A DNA stretch of 64,000 nt from Trebonia sp963822615 (GCA_963822615.1 CAWGIM010000021.1:62001-126000); one strand, 5' to 3'; positions 24,076 to 32,995 are shown, counted from the first letter of the stretch. Notes: generated from the letters alone by a model not told the origin. Program-made: numbers and translations.

Positions 24076-24972
24076 ATGACCCGCCACGTTACGACCACCG
24101 AGGTGTCCGGCCCGTGGTCGCTGGCAACCTGCCGCCGCTTCTGGGAGGGCTTCACGCCGTCCGCCCTGAAGGAGCAGGCAACCGGAGAGCAGCAGGACGG
24201 CGCGGACAGCCTCAGCACCGTCTTCCGGGTCGACGCGGACTGGTCAGCCGCCGCGGCCGTCGTCACCCAGCACGGCCAGCAGGCCACCATCGCGGTGACC
24301 GGCGACGGCGACCTCGACGCGGCCGCCGCCCAGGTGCGCCGCTTCCTGGCGCTGGACGTCGACGCGGCCGGCTGGCCCGCGGTCGGCCGCCGCGACCCGG
24401 TCATCGCCGACGCCCAGCGGCTGCTGCCGGGGCTGCGCCCGTGCGGGTTCCACTCACCGTACGAGGCGGCCGCCTGGGCCGTGCTGTCACAGCGGCTGCG
24501 CATCGTGACCGCCGCGCGGCTGCGCCAGGACCTGACCGCGCGCTTCGGCGACCACGGCGCCTTCCCCGCGCCCGCCCGGCTGCGCACCCTCGGCCTCGAC
24601 CTGCCCGGCCGCAAGGCCGAGTACCTGGCGGCGGTGGCCGAGGCGGCACTCGACGGCCAGCTCGACTGCGCCGCGCTGCGGGCCGCCGACCCCGGCCAGG
24701 CGGCGGGCCGCCTCACCGCCATCACCGGGATCGGCCCGTTCGCGGCCGAGCTGATCCTGCTGCGCGGTGCCAACGTCCCCGACGCGCTGCCCACTCAGGA
24801 GCGCCGCCTGGAGGCAGAGGTCGCCGAGCGCTACGGCGCGGGCCGCACCGTAGCGGACGTGGCGGACGCCTGGCGTCCCTTCCGGACCTGGGCCGCGGTC
24901 CACCTCCGGGCGCTGCGGGAGACCCGGACCGGCGAGATCAGCGGCCGCGTCCCCGCCGCCTCCGCCCGCTAG
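24076..24972 (+). CDS. alkA: DNA-3-methyladenine glycosylase II (AlkA-like)
   Basis: A 298-residue HhH-GPD glycosylase expected to excise alkylated purines. The core has FHSPYEAAAWAVLSQR, the helix-hairpin-helix LTAITGIGPFAAELILLRG and the C-terminal AWRPFRTWAAVHLRAL. In E. coli AlkA the catalytic Asp lies in LPDDY just after the hairpin. The matching place here reads LPTQERRL, so a Glu or Gln seems to stand there. Either this is a subfamily variant or chemistry is altered. ATG 24076 has GGGGAGG at 24064-24070. The 226-bp spacer before it holds only CCCGCC-type low-complexity sequence. Confidence 0.82.
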   Translation: MTRHVTTTEVSGPWSLATCRRFWEGFTPSALKEQATGEQQDGADSLSTVFRVDADWSAAAAVVTQHGQQATIAVTGDGDLDAAAAQVRRFLALDVDAAGWPAVGRRDPVIADAQRLLPGLRPCGFHSPYEAAAWAVLSQRLRIVTAARLRQDLTARFGDHGAFPAPARLRTLGLDLPGRKAEYLAAVAEAALDGQLDCAALRAADPGQAAGRLTAITGIGPFAAELILLRGANVPDALPTQERRLEAEVAERYGAGRTVADVADAWRPFRTWAAVHLRALRETRTGEISGRVPAASAR

Positions 24973-25420
24973 GCCCCGCCCGGCCCCGCCCGGCCCCGCC
25001 CCTCGGCCCGTGAAGACCCTGAGGGGGACCCGTGCAGGCCCCTGCGGCCCCGTGAAGACCCCGTTAAGCCCCCTTAAGGCCCGTCCGGTGAGCTGAGCCG
25101 TCTAATTTCTCAGGCCGGGCATTGTAGAATGAACAAGGTTGCCCGCTCGCCTGCCTACCCGGTAAGCGGCGGGGTCCTTGCCGACGCCGTCTGGGCAGCC
25201 AAAATTCGCGTGCCTGACTGCCGCGCCACCTGGCGCGGGTCGCGCCGTTCGGTCCGCCGGTCGTTAGATCCGGCGGCTCGGTGCGGACGCCATCACGACA
25301 GTGAGCCAGCAGGCACCAGGACACCAACCGAGCCGCGCACGACGAGAACGGTGGGGTTTCCGGGGCAACCCGGTGCCCGGCACCGCAGCTAACGTCGCGC
25401 GCATGAATGGAAGGACCGCG
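24973..25420. promoter_or_regulatory. Gene-free leader of rpsB
   Basis: About 448 bp. It begins with tandem CCCGGCCCCGC units, then two CCCGTGAAGACCC words (near 25007 and 25049) and a small hairpin TTAAG-CCCC-CTTAA. A -10-like TAGAAT lies at 25125-25130. From it a long 5' leader of nearly 290 nt would precede rpsB. The rpsB ribosome-binding site GGAAGGA is at 25409-25415. No encoded protein in the leader is convincing. Confidence 0.45.
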
Positions 25421-26437
25421 ATGTCTACGGTCGTAACGATGAAGCAGCTCCTGGAGAGCGGCGTCCACTTCGGGCACCAGACCCGCCGTTGGAACCCGAA
25501 GATGAAGCGTTACATCTTCACCGAGCGCAACGGCATCTACATCATCGACTTGCAGCAGTCGCTCGCCTACATCGACAGCGCTTACGAGTTCATCAAGGAG
25601 ACGGTCGCCCACGGCGGCACGATCCTCTACGTCGGCACCAAGAAGCAGGCCCAGGAGGCGATCGCCGAGCAGGCGCGCCGGGTCGGCATGCCGTACGTGA
25701 ACCAGCGCTGGCTGGGCGGGATGCTCACCAACTTCTCCACCGTCTACAAGCGGCTCCAGCGGCTCAAGGAGCTCGAGGAGATCGACTTCGGCGACGTCGC
25801 CGCCTCCGGCATGACCAAGAAGGAGCTGCTCGGCCTCAAGCGCGAGCGCGACAAGCTGGACAAGACCCTGGGCGGCATCCGCGACATGGCCCGCGTGCCG
25901 AGCGCCATCTGGGTGGTGGACACCAAGAAGGAGCACATCGCGGTCAACGAGGCGCGCAAGCTGAACATCCCGGTGGTCGCGATCCTCGACACCAACTGCG
26001 ACCCGGACGAGGTCAACTACCCGATCCCCGGCAACGACGACGCGATCCGCTCGGTGTCGCTGCTCACCCGGGTGGTGGCGGACGCGGTGGCGGACGGCCT
26101 GATGTCCCGGGCCGGCGCGTCCGAGGCCGACCAGAAGCCGGCCGACGACCAGTTCACGGTGATCGACGAGCCGCTGCCCGAGTGGGAGCGCGACCTGCTG
26201 GAGAACACCGTGGCCGCGCCGGCCGAGGAAGTCCAGGAGTCCGCGGTCAAGGACGAGGCGACCGCCGACGCCGAGATCGCCGAGGCTGCCCCTGAGGCCG
26301 AGGAGACCGCCGCGGCGGTCGCCAACGACGCCCCCAGCGCGGCCGACGCCAGCGTGGCTGACGCCAGCCCGGCCGACGCCAGCGCCGTCGCCGAGATCGC
26401 CGACGAGGCTGCCCCCGTCGCCGCCGACGCCGAGTGA
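25421..26437 (+). CDS. rpsB: 30S ribosomal protein uS2 with extended C-terminus
   Basis: A 338-residue uS2. The conserved core runs from VTMKQLLESGVHFGHQTRRW through RYIFTERNGIYIIDLQQ, WLGGMLTNF and VVAILDTNCDPDEVNYPIPG to about residue 240, the length of the E. coli protein. About 90 residues of Ala/Glu/Asp-rich tail follow, including ADASVADASPADASAV repeats, similar in style to the bS16 tail at 8460-8642. ATG 25421 is selected by GGAAGGA upstream and by homology. Earlier in-frame starts lie in the leader. tsf follows in the same operon after 33 bp. Confidence 0.95.
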   Translation: MSTVVTMKQLLESGVHFGHQTRRWNPKMKRYIFTERNGIYIIDLQQSLAYIDSAYEFIKETVAHGGTILYVGTKKQAQEAIAEQARRVGMPYVNQRWLGGMLTNFSTVYKRLQRLKELEEIDFGDVAASGMTKKELLGLKRERDKLDKTLGGIRDMARVPSAIWVVDTKKEHIAVNEARKLNIPVVAILDTNCDPDEVNYPIPGNDDAIRSVSLLTRVVADAVADGLMSRAGASEADQKPADDQFTVIDEPLPEWERDLLENTVAAPAEEVQESAVKDEATADAEIAEAAPEAEETAAAVANDAPSAADASVADASPADASAVAEIADEAAPVAADAE

Positions 26438-26470
26438 CGCTGACTACCACTCCCGAGCGAGGAAGAGACA

Positions 26471-27307
26471 ATGGCGAATTTTTCCGCCGCTGAGGTCAAG
26501 CGGGTCCGCGACCTGTCCGGAGCCGGCTTCGTAGACTGCAAGAACGCCCTGGCCGAGGCCGATGGCAACATCGACGAGGCTCTTGAGCTGCTGCGCAAGA
26601 AGGGCGTCAAGGACGCGGGCAAGCGGGCCGACCGCACCGCGGCCAACGGCCTGGTGACCGCCGAGCTCGACGGCACCAGCGCGGGCGTCCTGGTCGAGAT
26701 CAACTGCGAGACCGACTTCGTGGCCAAGAACGACGGCTTTCAGGAGCTGGCGGCCAAGATCGCCAAGGCCGCCATCACCAAGCGGCCGGCCGACCGGCTC
26801 GCCCTGCTGGCCACCGAGACGGCCGAGGGCAAGACCGTCGAGGCGCTCATCGAGGACGCCAGCGCCACCATCAAGGAGAAGCTGGAGCTGGGCCGTTACA
26901 CCCTCCTCGACGGCGGCTACGTGGCGACCTACCTGCACAAGTCCGACCGCGACCTGCCGCCCACGATCGGCGTGCTGGTCCAGCTCGACGGCGAGAACGA
27001 GGCGGTGGCCAAGGAGATCGCGCAGCAGATCGCCGCGGGCGGCGCCCAGTACGTCACCCGGGACGAGGTGCCCGCGGACGTAGTCGCCAAGGAGCGCCGG
27101 ATCGCCGAGGAGATCACCCGCGAGGAGGGCAAGCCCGAGCAGGCGATCCCGAAGATCGTGGAGGGCCGCGTGGGTGCCTTCTTCAAGGACATCGTGCTCA
27201 CCGAGCAGGCGTCGGTGAAGGACCCCAAGCAGTCGGTCAAGTCGGTCCTGGCGGCGGGCAAGGTGAACGTCAAGGCGTTCGCCCGGTTCCGCGTGGGGCA
27301 GGCCTGA
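26471..27307 (+). CDS. tsf: Elongation factor Ts
   Basis: A 278-residue guanine-nucleotide exchange factor for EF-Tu. The N-terminal UBA-like domain has AAEVKRVRDLSGAGFVDCKN and ALAEADGNIDEALELLRKKG. The core has VLVEINCETDFVAKN with the TDFVAKN motif that contacts EF-Tu. The C-terminal part ends VNVKAFARFRVGQA. Its usual operon partner pyrH does not follow. After a 114-bp spacer with a strong hairpin comes frr. Confidence 0.96.
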   Translation: MANFSAAEVKRVRDLSGAGFVDCKNALAEADGNIDEALELLRKKGVKDAGKRADRTAANGLVTAELDGTSAGVLVEINCETDFVAKNDGFQELAAKIAKAAITKRPADRLALLATETAEGKTVEALIEDASATIKEKLELGRYTLLDGGYVATYLHKSDRDLPPTIGVLVQLDGENEAVAKEIAQQIAAGGAQYVTRDEVPADVVAKERRIAEEITREEGKPEQAIPKIVEGRVGAFFKDIVLTEQASVKDPKQSVKSVLAAGKVNVKAFARFRVGQA

Positions 27308-27332
27308 GCGCAGCTCACCTCAGCAGTAGCGC

Positions 27333-27364
27333 GCGCCGCGCGGCCCGTCCGGGCCGCGCGGCGC
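27333..27364 (+). terminator. Strong GC hairpin after tsf
   Basis: GCGCCGCGCGGCCC (27333-27346) and GGGCCGCGCGGCGC (27351-27364) form a perfect 14-bp stem with loop GTCC. There is no U-tract. It lies where pyrH normally begins, and probably ends or attenuates rpsB-tsf transcription. Confidence 0.65.
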
Positions 27365-27421
27365 ACGCGTGTCCGGGTAATGTTGACCACGCCGCCGTCC
27401 GCGCACAGGAGCTGAAACACG

Positions 27422-27979
27422 ATGATCGATGACACCCTCCTCGACGCCGAGGAGAAGATGGACAAGGCCGTCACGGTCGCCCAGGAAGACTTCAGCAACA
27501 TCCGCACCGGCCGCGTGACGCCTTCCGTCTTCTCGAAGCTCACCGCCGAGTACTACGGCACGCAGACGCCGCTCAACCAGCTCGCGTCGTTCCACGTGCC
27601 CGAGCCGCGGATGATCACCGTGCAGCCCTTCGACAAGGGGTCGGCCGGAGCCATCGAGAAGGCGATCAGGAACAGCGACCTGGGCGTCAACCCGACCAGC
27701 GACGGCGTGCTCATCCGGGTGGTCTTCCCCGACCTGACCGAGGAGCGGCGCAAGGAGTACGTCAAGACCGCCCGCTCCAAGGCCGAGGACGGCCGGGTCA
27801 GCATCCGCAACATCCGCCGCCGGGCCAAGGACACCCTGGACAAGCTGGTCAAGGACGGCGAGGCGGGCGAGGACGACGTGCGCCGGGCCGAGCGCGAGCT
27901 GCAGGAGCTGACCGACACCTACATCGCCAAGATCGAAGAGCTGCTCAAGCACAAAGAGTCCGAGCTACTCGAGATCTGA
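27422..27979 (+). CDS. frr: Ribosome recycling factor
   Basis: A 185-residue tRNA-shaped protein that splits post-termination ribosomes with EF-G. The sequence is colinear with the family: MIDDTLLDAEEKMDKAV, FSNIRTGRVTPSVF, YYGTQTPLNQLASFHVPEPR, TSDGVLIRVVFPDLTEERR and VSIRNIRRRAKDTLDKL. ATG 27422 is preceded by CAGGAGCTGAAACACG, giving a purine-rich site. It lies directly downstream of tsf rather than pyrH, and 29 bp upstream of cdsA. Confidence 0.96.
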   Translation: MIDDTLLDAEEKMDKAVTVAQEDFSNIRTGRVTPSVFSKLTAEYYGTQTPLNQLASFHVPEPRMITVQPFDKGSAGAIEKAIRNSDLGVNPTSDGVLIRVVFPDLTEERRKEYVKTARSKAEDGRVSIRNIRRRAKDTLDKLVKDGEAGEDDVRRAERELQELTDTYIAKIEELLKHKESELLEI

Positions 27980-28008
27980 GCGATGCGACGCACCCCGGCG
28001 AGCGCGCG

Positions 28009-28911
28009 GTGAGGATCACCGGCCTGCCAGCGGACAGCCCGGTCCCGGAGGACATTCCTCCCGAGGCCAGGGCGGCCGAGCCACTGCCGAAGACGATCCG
28101 GCCGGGCCGCAACCTGCCCGCCGCGATCGGCGTGGGCGTGCTGCTCGGCGGCCTCGCGCTGGTCACCCTGTTCACGGTCAAGGCGACGTTCCTCATCTAC
28201 ATGGGCGTCGCCCTCGCCATCGGCCTGCACGAGCTGGCCACCGCGCTGAAGACCAAGGGCATCGTCGTCCCCCTGGTCCCGGTCGCGCTCGGCGGCGCGG
28301 CCATGCTGACCAGCGCCTACTGGGCGGCCGGGAACGCGGTGGCGGCCGTCTTCGCGCTGACCGTGCTGGCGGTGCTGGTCTTCCGGATGTTCGGCGGCAC
28401 CGAGGGTTACGTCCAGGACGTCGCCGCGGGAATGTTCGCGACCGCGTACCTGCCGCTGCTCGGCGCGTGCGTCGCGGCGATGCTGGCACCGCCCGACGGC
28501 GACCGGCGGGTGCTGATCTTCGTCGTGCTCACCATCTGCAGCGACATCGGCGGTTACTTCGCCGGCATCACCCTGACCCCGTTCACCGGCGGGCACAAGA
28601 TGGCCCCGGTGATCAGCCCCAAGAAGACGTGGGAGGGCCTGGCCGGCTCGGCCTTCCTGTGCGTGCTGGCCGGCGCCGTCATGCTGCCCACGCTGCTGCA
28701 CGGCCACTGGTGGCAGGGGGTCATCGTCGGCCTGGCGGCGCTGGCCGCGGCCGTCTTCGGCGACCTGGCCGAGTCCATGATCAAGCGGGACCTGGCCATC
28801 AAGGACATGGGCACCCTGCTCCCGGGGCACGGCGGCGTCCTCGACCGCCTCGACTCGCTGCTCGCCTGCGCCCCGGTGGTCTGGCTGCTGCTCGCGGTGT
28901 TTGTCCGCTAA
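28009..28911 (+). CDS. cdsA: Phosphatidate cytidylyltransferase
   Basis: A 300-residue polytopic membrane enzyme that makes CDP-diacylglycerol from CTP and phosphatidic acid, the entry to phospholipid synthesis. About eight transmembrane segments are seen after a 40-residue Pro/Glu-rich N-terminus. The CdsA signature lies in ISPKKTWEGLAGS and GDLAESMIKRDLAIKDMGTLLPGHGGVLDRLDS, here split: the metal-binding Asp and Lys lie in GDLAESMIKRD and the end in GHGGVLDRLDSLL. Start GTG 28009 follows frr at 29 bp, the normal bacterial order. Confidence 0.93.
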   Translation: MRITGLPADSPVPEDIPPEARAAEPLPKTIRPGRNLPAAIGVGVLLGGLALVTLFTVKATFLIYMGVALAIGLHELATALKTKGIVVPLVPVALGGAAMLTSAYWAAGNAVAAVFALTVLAVLVFRMFGGTEGYVQDVAAGMFATAYLPLLGACVAAMLAPPDGDRRVLIFVVLTICSDIGGYFAGITLTPFTGGHKMAPVISPKKTWEGLAGSAFLCVLAGAVMLPTLLHGHWWQGVIVGLAALAAAVFGDLAESMIKRDLAIKDMGTLLPGHGGVLDRLDSLLACAPVVWLLLAVFVR

Positions 28912-30032
28912 GGGGCCTGTCCGTTCGGCGGCGTGACGATCCAGCTCCGCCCCTGGGCCGCCAGCAGGCTCACCAGGGCGGCCGAGCCCTGGTCCTTGGC
29001 TAGCTGCCGGGACCGCTCGGTGATCGGCACGATCCACAGCCAGCGGACCGGGTCGCCGTCGACCGAGAAGCCGGACAGGTCAGGCACCGGCGGCCCGGCC
29101 AGCTCGGACGGGTCGTCGAGCAGCAGCGCGCCCTCGAAGCCGCCGCCGAGCGGGAACGTGGACGGCTTGTCGTACCAGCGGATGCTGTGCCCGGGGCCGA
29201 ACCAGGTCACCGCCCGCCACGGGTATCCCGCGAGCCACAAGAAGACGAGGGCGGCCACCCCCGGCGGCAGCGTGGTGGCGACCGCCAGCTCGATCCGCGC
29301 GTACTCGCCCGGGTCGTCCACCACCTGCTCGACCACCGGCATCCGCTGCGCGCTCATCCCGATGGTGGACAGCACCGTGAACGGCCGCCCGGGCCCCGCC
29401 GGGCGCTCGGAGATGCCGATCGACGGCCGCTTGCCGGGCGCGCCGTCCCAGTAGTGCGCGCCGGGCCCGAGCCGCGAGTTGAGGTGACCGAGCGCGGCCG
29501 ACTGGAACTGCGTCCACCCGCTGGCCGAGTCGCGCCACCGCCAGAACTCGGCCGCCCGCTCTACCCGGGGCGCCAGCCCGTCTACGGCGTCGTCGAGCGC
29601 CCACGCGAAGGGGGTCTGGCCGATGACGTCCCGGCTGTACCCGGGCATGCCGCGGCTGGAATCGGCCCAGCCGGGGATGACCGCGAGCAGCGTGCCCCGC
29701 TCGAGCAGCGCGACCCCGTCGCCTTCCTCGAACCACAGGGCCTGCAGCCCGGCCGGGTCGAGCGGCGGCCGGCCGCGCGGGTGGCGGGTGCGGCCCGCGG
29801 GCATAACCGGCGCCTGCCCGGCGTTGATCCTGTCCGGATCGGTCGTGCGTGGCGCGCGGACGTGGTTGGCTATCCAGGTCGCGGCGATTACCGTCGTCTC
29901 GTCCCGTAGGTACGCCGCCGTCGTGGTGCCGTCGAATTCGACCGTCAGCCGCCTGGACCCGTACGGGCTCACGCTGTCGAGCAGTGTGACGACCGGCGGG
30001 TAGGGGGCTGGACCAGACAGCATAATCGCCAT
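28908..30032 (-). CDS. Suppressor-of-fused (SUFU) domain-like protein
   Basis: A soluble protein of 374 residues. The C-terminal half has the SUFU-like pattern: VLSTIGMSAQRMP, YARIELAVATTLPPGVAALVFLWLAGYPWR, GPGHSIRW, FEGALLLDDP and VRWLWIVPITERSRQLAKDQG. The N-terminal 170 residues are of unknown fold. Bacterial SUFU proteins are found as stand-alone genes and as presumed immunity proteins in polymorphic toxin loci, but no toxin gene is adjacent here. ATG 30032 (GTGGGA just upstream) is preferred over TTG 30068. It lies antisense between cdsA and rlmN, and its 3' end overlaps the cdsA stop by 4 bp. Confidence 0.6.
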   Translation of the reverse strand: MAIMLSGPAPYPPVVTLLDSVSPYGSRRLTVEFDGTTTAAYLRDETTVIAATWIANHVRAPRTTDPDRINAGQAPVMPAGRTRHPRGRPPLDPAGLQALWFEEGDGVALLERGTLLAVIPGWADSSRGMPGYSRDVIGQTPFAWALDDAVDGLAPRVERAAEFWRWRDSASGWTQFQSAALGHLNSRLGPGAHYWDGAPGKRPSIGISERPAGPGRPFTVLSTIGMSAQRMPVVEQVVDDPGEYARIELAVATTLPPGVAALVFLWLAGYPWRAVTWFGPGHSIRWYDKPSTFPLGGGFEGALLLDDPSELAGPPVPDLSGFSVDGDPVRWLWIVPITERSRQLAKDQGSAALVSLLAAQGRSWIVTPPNGQAP

Positions 30033-30126
30033 ATTCCCACTATCGCCGTGTTTGCCCTCTGTGATCAAGTACTCACGTTAGGGTAAATATGAGAAGATCC
30101 AAATCGTCCGTCCGAACGGAGTAGCC

Positions 30127-31254
30127 GTGTCTCACCCACCCCGCCATCTTGCCGATCTCGATCTGGCCGGGCGGCGGGCGGCGGTCACCGAGCTCGGCGA
30201 GAAGCCGTTCCGGGCCGACCAGTTGTCAAGGCACTACTTCGCACGCTACACCGACTCGCCGGCCGACATGACCGACCTGCCCGCGGGCCTGCGTGAGTCC
30301 CTGGCCGGGCAGCTGCTGCCGTCGCTGCTCACCGCCGAGCGCGAGCAGGAGTGCGACAACGGCGCCACCAGGAAGATGCTGTGGCGGCTGCACGACGGCG
30401 CGCTGGTCGAGTCGGTGCTGATGAAGTACCCGGACCGGGTCACCATGTGCGTGTCCTCGCAGGCCGGCTGCGGGATGGGCTGCCCGTTCTGCGCCACCGG
30501 GCAGGCGGGCCTGACCAGGAACCTGTCCACCGCCGAGATCGTCGCCCAGGTGGTCGCCGGGGAGCGGGTCGTGCAGGCGGGCGCGCCCGCGCAGCCGACC
30601 GCGACCTCCCGGGTGTCCAACATCGTGTTCATGGGCATGGGCGAGCCGCTGGCCAACTACAAGAACGTCATCGCGGCCGTCCGCCGGCTGTCCGACCCGG
30701 TGCCGTCCGGCCTCGGCATCTCCCAGCGCTCGCTCACCGTCTCCACCGTCGGCCTGGTCCCGGCGATCAGGCGGCTGACCGAGGAACGGCTGACCGTGCG
30801 GCTGGCGGTGTCGCTGCACGCGCCGGACGACGAGGCGCGCGACGAGCTGGTGCCGGTGAACCGGCGCTGGAGGATCGCCGAGGTGCTGGACGCGGCCTGG
30901 GACTACGCCGCCGCCAGCGGCCGCCGGGTGTCCATCGAGTACGCGCTGATCCGGGACATCAACGACCAGCCGTGGCGCGCCGACCTGCTCGGCGAGCTGC
31001 TGGCGGGCCACCTGGCGCACGTGAACCTGATCCCGCTCAACCCGACCCCCGGCTCCAAGTGGACCGCCTCCCGCCCCGGGGTGCAGGAGGAGTTCGTCCG
31101 CCGGGTAGCTGACCACGGGGTAGCGGTCACCGTCCGCGACACCCGCGGCCGCGAGATCGACGGTGCCTGCGGCCAGCTCGCCGCCACCGTAACCGGCCGC
31201 TCGGTCGGCCCCGCCTCCCGCCGCCCCGGCACCTCGCTACTGCCGCTCGCCTGA
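30127..31254 (+). CDS. rlmN: 23S rRNA (adenine2503-C2)-methyltransferase RlmN
   Basis: A 375-residue radical-SAM enzyme that methylates A2503 of 23S rRNA, and A37 of some tRNAs. The iron-sulfur motif is SQAGCGMGCPFCATGQAG, with the three cysteines in CxxxCxxC. NIVFMGMGEPLANY and VSLHAPDDEARDELVPVNR follow. The methyl-carrying Cys is expected in IDGACGQLAA near the C-terminus. The last 20 residues or so are Ser/Arg/Pro-rich. GTG 30127 follows CGGAG. The cdsA-rlmN neighbourhood is the usual actinobacterial order, interrupted here by the antisense SUFU-like gene. Confidence 0.95.
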   Translation: MSHPPRHLADLDLAGRRAAVTELGEKPFRADQLSRHYFARYTDSPADMTDLPAGLRESLAGQLLPSLLTAEREQECDNGATRKMLWRLHDGALVESVLMKYPDRVTMCVSSQAGCGMGCPFCATGQAGLTRNLSTAEIVAQVVAGERVVQAGAPAQPTATSRVSNIVFMGMGEPLANYKNVIAAVRRLSDPVPSGLGISQRSLTVSTVGLVPAIRRLTEERLTVRLAVSLHAPDDEARDELVPVNRRWRIAEVLDAAWDYAAASGRRVSIEYALIRDINDQPWRADLLGELLAGHLAHVNLIPLNPTPGSKWTASRPGVQEEFVRRVADHGVAVTVRDTRGREIDGACGQLAATVTGRSVGPASRRPGTSLLPLA

Positions 31255-31298
31255 CCCCCGCCCCCGCCCCCCGCTGGCCCTGTCGGGACGGCGGCCCC

Positions 31299-32045
31299 GT
31301 GCTGCGGGACAATACCCCGGTGACATGGTGGACGAAGCCCGGCCGCCGGGCCGGGATGGCCGGGCGAAGTCTGGCCTGGCGGGTGGTGCACTGGGGCTGG
31401 CGGGAGTTCCAGCGGGCCGGGGCGATCACCGCGGCCACGCCCGGCGGGCGTGCCTTCCGGCGGTTCGGCCAGGGCTCGGTCATGGCGTTCCCGCCGGGCG
31501 CCGTCTTCGGCCAGCACGCGATCGAGGTCGGCCAGGACACCCTCATCGGCCAGCAGGTGACCCTGACCGCGGGCATGCTGCCGGGCCAGGACCTCCTCGG
31601 GCTGACCGTGCTGACCATCGGCGACCGCTGCGTGATCGGCCGGGGCAGCCACGTCGTGGCGCACGAGTCGGTGACGATCGGCGACGACGTGTGGACCGGC
31701 CCCTACATCTACATCACCGACCAGAACCACGGCTACCAGGACCCCGATACCCCGATCGGCCGCCAGCTGCCGGTCAACCGCCCGGTCAGCATCGGCTCCG
31801 GCTCATGGCTCGGCGCGGGGGCGATCATCCTGCCCGGCACCGTCATCGGCCGCAACGTGGTGGTCGCGGCCGGCTCGGTGGTCCGCGGCGAGATCCCGGA
31901 CCACTGCGTGGTGGCGGGCGTGCCCGCGCGGGTCATCCGCGCGCGCACCCGGCCGGCTGGCGGACTGCCCCGGGCTGACGCCCCGGGCAGTCGCCCCGGG
32001 CCGCCCCGGGTGACCGGGCGCAGCCAGCCGGTGCAGCGCCGCTAG
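31299..32045 (+). CDS. Left-handed beta-helix (hexapeptide-repeat) acyltransferase
   Basis: A 248-residue protein whose middle is made of hexapeptide repeats: VGQDTLIGQQVTLTAG, LTIGDRCVIGRGSHVVAH, VTIGDDVWTGPYIYITDQNHGY and LGAGAIILPGTVIGRNVVVAAGSVV. The pattern and the closing VVAGVPARVIRAR resemble O-acetyl- or acyl-transferases of the LbetaH family, with the catalytic-type His in DQNHGY. A Pro/Arg-rich tail of about 40 residues ends it. Acceptor substrate is unknown. The start GTG 31299 is 44 bp after rlmN. The last 4 bp overlap the convergent regulator gene. Confidence 0.82.
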   Translation: MLRDNTPVTWWTKPGRRAGMAGRSLAWRVVHWGWREFQRAGAITAATPGGRAFRRFGQGSVMAFPPGAVFGQHAIEVGQDTLIGQQVTLTAGMLPGQDLLGLTVLTIGDRCVIGRGSHVVAHESVTIGDDVWTGPYIYITDQNHGYQDPDTPIGRQLPVNRPVSIGSGSWLGAGAIILPGTVIGRNVVVAAGSVVRGEIPDHCVVAGVPARVIRARTRPAGGLPRADAPGSRPGPPRVTGRSQPVQRR

Positions 32046-32995
32046 CCCGCCAGGGCGATGCCGAGCGCGGTCCGCTGGTGCAGCAGGAACCGGCCGGTCC
32101 TGGTGGTGGTGACCAGCCCGGCCGCCCGCAGCACCGCCAGGTGCTCGCTGACGCTGCTGACCGGGAGGCCCGCCCGGGCGGCCAGGCCGGTGGTGGAGGC
32201 GGGCTCGGCCAGGGCCGACAGCAGCGCCGCGCGGGTCCGCCCGATCAGCCGGGCGAGGTCGTCGGCTGACCGCGCGCCCGGCTGCCAGAGCTGGCCGATG
32301 CCGCGGGCCGGGTAAATGACGGCGGGCGGGTCGAAGCTGACGGCCGCCCCCGGCCACACGAAGACGCTGGGGATCAGCACGAGTTCCGCTCCGGAGGCGT
32401 CGATGTCCCGGGTGACGTCGGCCGCCTGACCGTCCCGGCCGGAGAAGCGGAGCGCGTGGCCGTGCCAGGAGATGCGGGCGTCCAGGTCGTCCAGCGTCGC
32501 GGCGATCCCGGCGTCGGCCAGCCGCCGGGCGCGGTAGGTGATCTCGGCGTCGAGCACGTCCCGCAGCCGGGGCCACCACGGCTCGATCAGCGCCGTCCAG
32601 GTCCGGGCCAGCATGTCCGCCAGCAGGTCGCGGACCGCGGCCGGGTCGCCGCCCAGGGCGGGATGGGCGTGCCTGATCATGGCCAGTTCAGCCGCCACCC
32701 GCGCGGGCGGCGTCGCCCGCACCCGGCCGAGCTCGGCCCCGATCTCGGTGAACGGGTTCTCCGGGGCCGGGCTGAGGAAGTCCGGCTGCTCGCCGCGCCA
32801 CGACAAGACGGCGAGCAGCGGCTCGATCCCGAGGCCAGGGATGAGCGGCCGGGCCTGCCGCTGCCACGGCAGGTGGTAGGCAGCGCCACCCGGCCCGGCC
32901 AGCGCGCGGAGCGCGGAGCAGGTCTCCATCAGCGGGGAGACCGCGAACCGGCAGCGGAGCAGGTCCTCGGAGCTGAACCGGACCAGCAGGGTCAT
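32042..32995 (-). CDS. ArsR-type winged-helix transcriptional regulator
   Basis: A 317-residue regulator with the DNA-binding domain at the C-terminus. After about 240 residues of an effector-like domain (DUF5937-like, opening VRFSSEDLLRCRFAVSPL), a winged helix appears: ALLSALAEPASTTGLAARAG, LPVSSVSEHLAVLRAAGLV and TTTRTGRFLLHQ. It is divergent from the MFS exporter gene at 33092, so it probably controls that gene and itself through the 96-bp spacer. That spacer contains AATTAACTGTG and TTTCGGCTGAGACCGAAT, the latter with a short inverted repeat. Confidence 0.8.
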   Translation of the reverse strand: MTLLVRFSSEDLLRCRFAVSPLMETCSALRALAGPGGAAYHLPWQRQARPLIPGLGIEPLLAVLSWRGEQPDFLSPAPENPFTEIGAELGRVRATPPARVAAELAMIRHAHPALGGDPAAVRDLLADMLARTWTALIEPWWPRLRDVLDAEITYRARRLADAGIAATLDDLDARISWHGHALRFSGRDGQAADVTRDIDASGAELVLIPSVFVWPGAAVSFDPPAVIYPARGIGQLWQPGARSADDLARLIGRTRAALLSALAEPASTTGLAARAGLPVSSVSEHLAVLRAAGLVTTTRTGRFLLHQRTALGIALAG

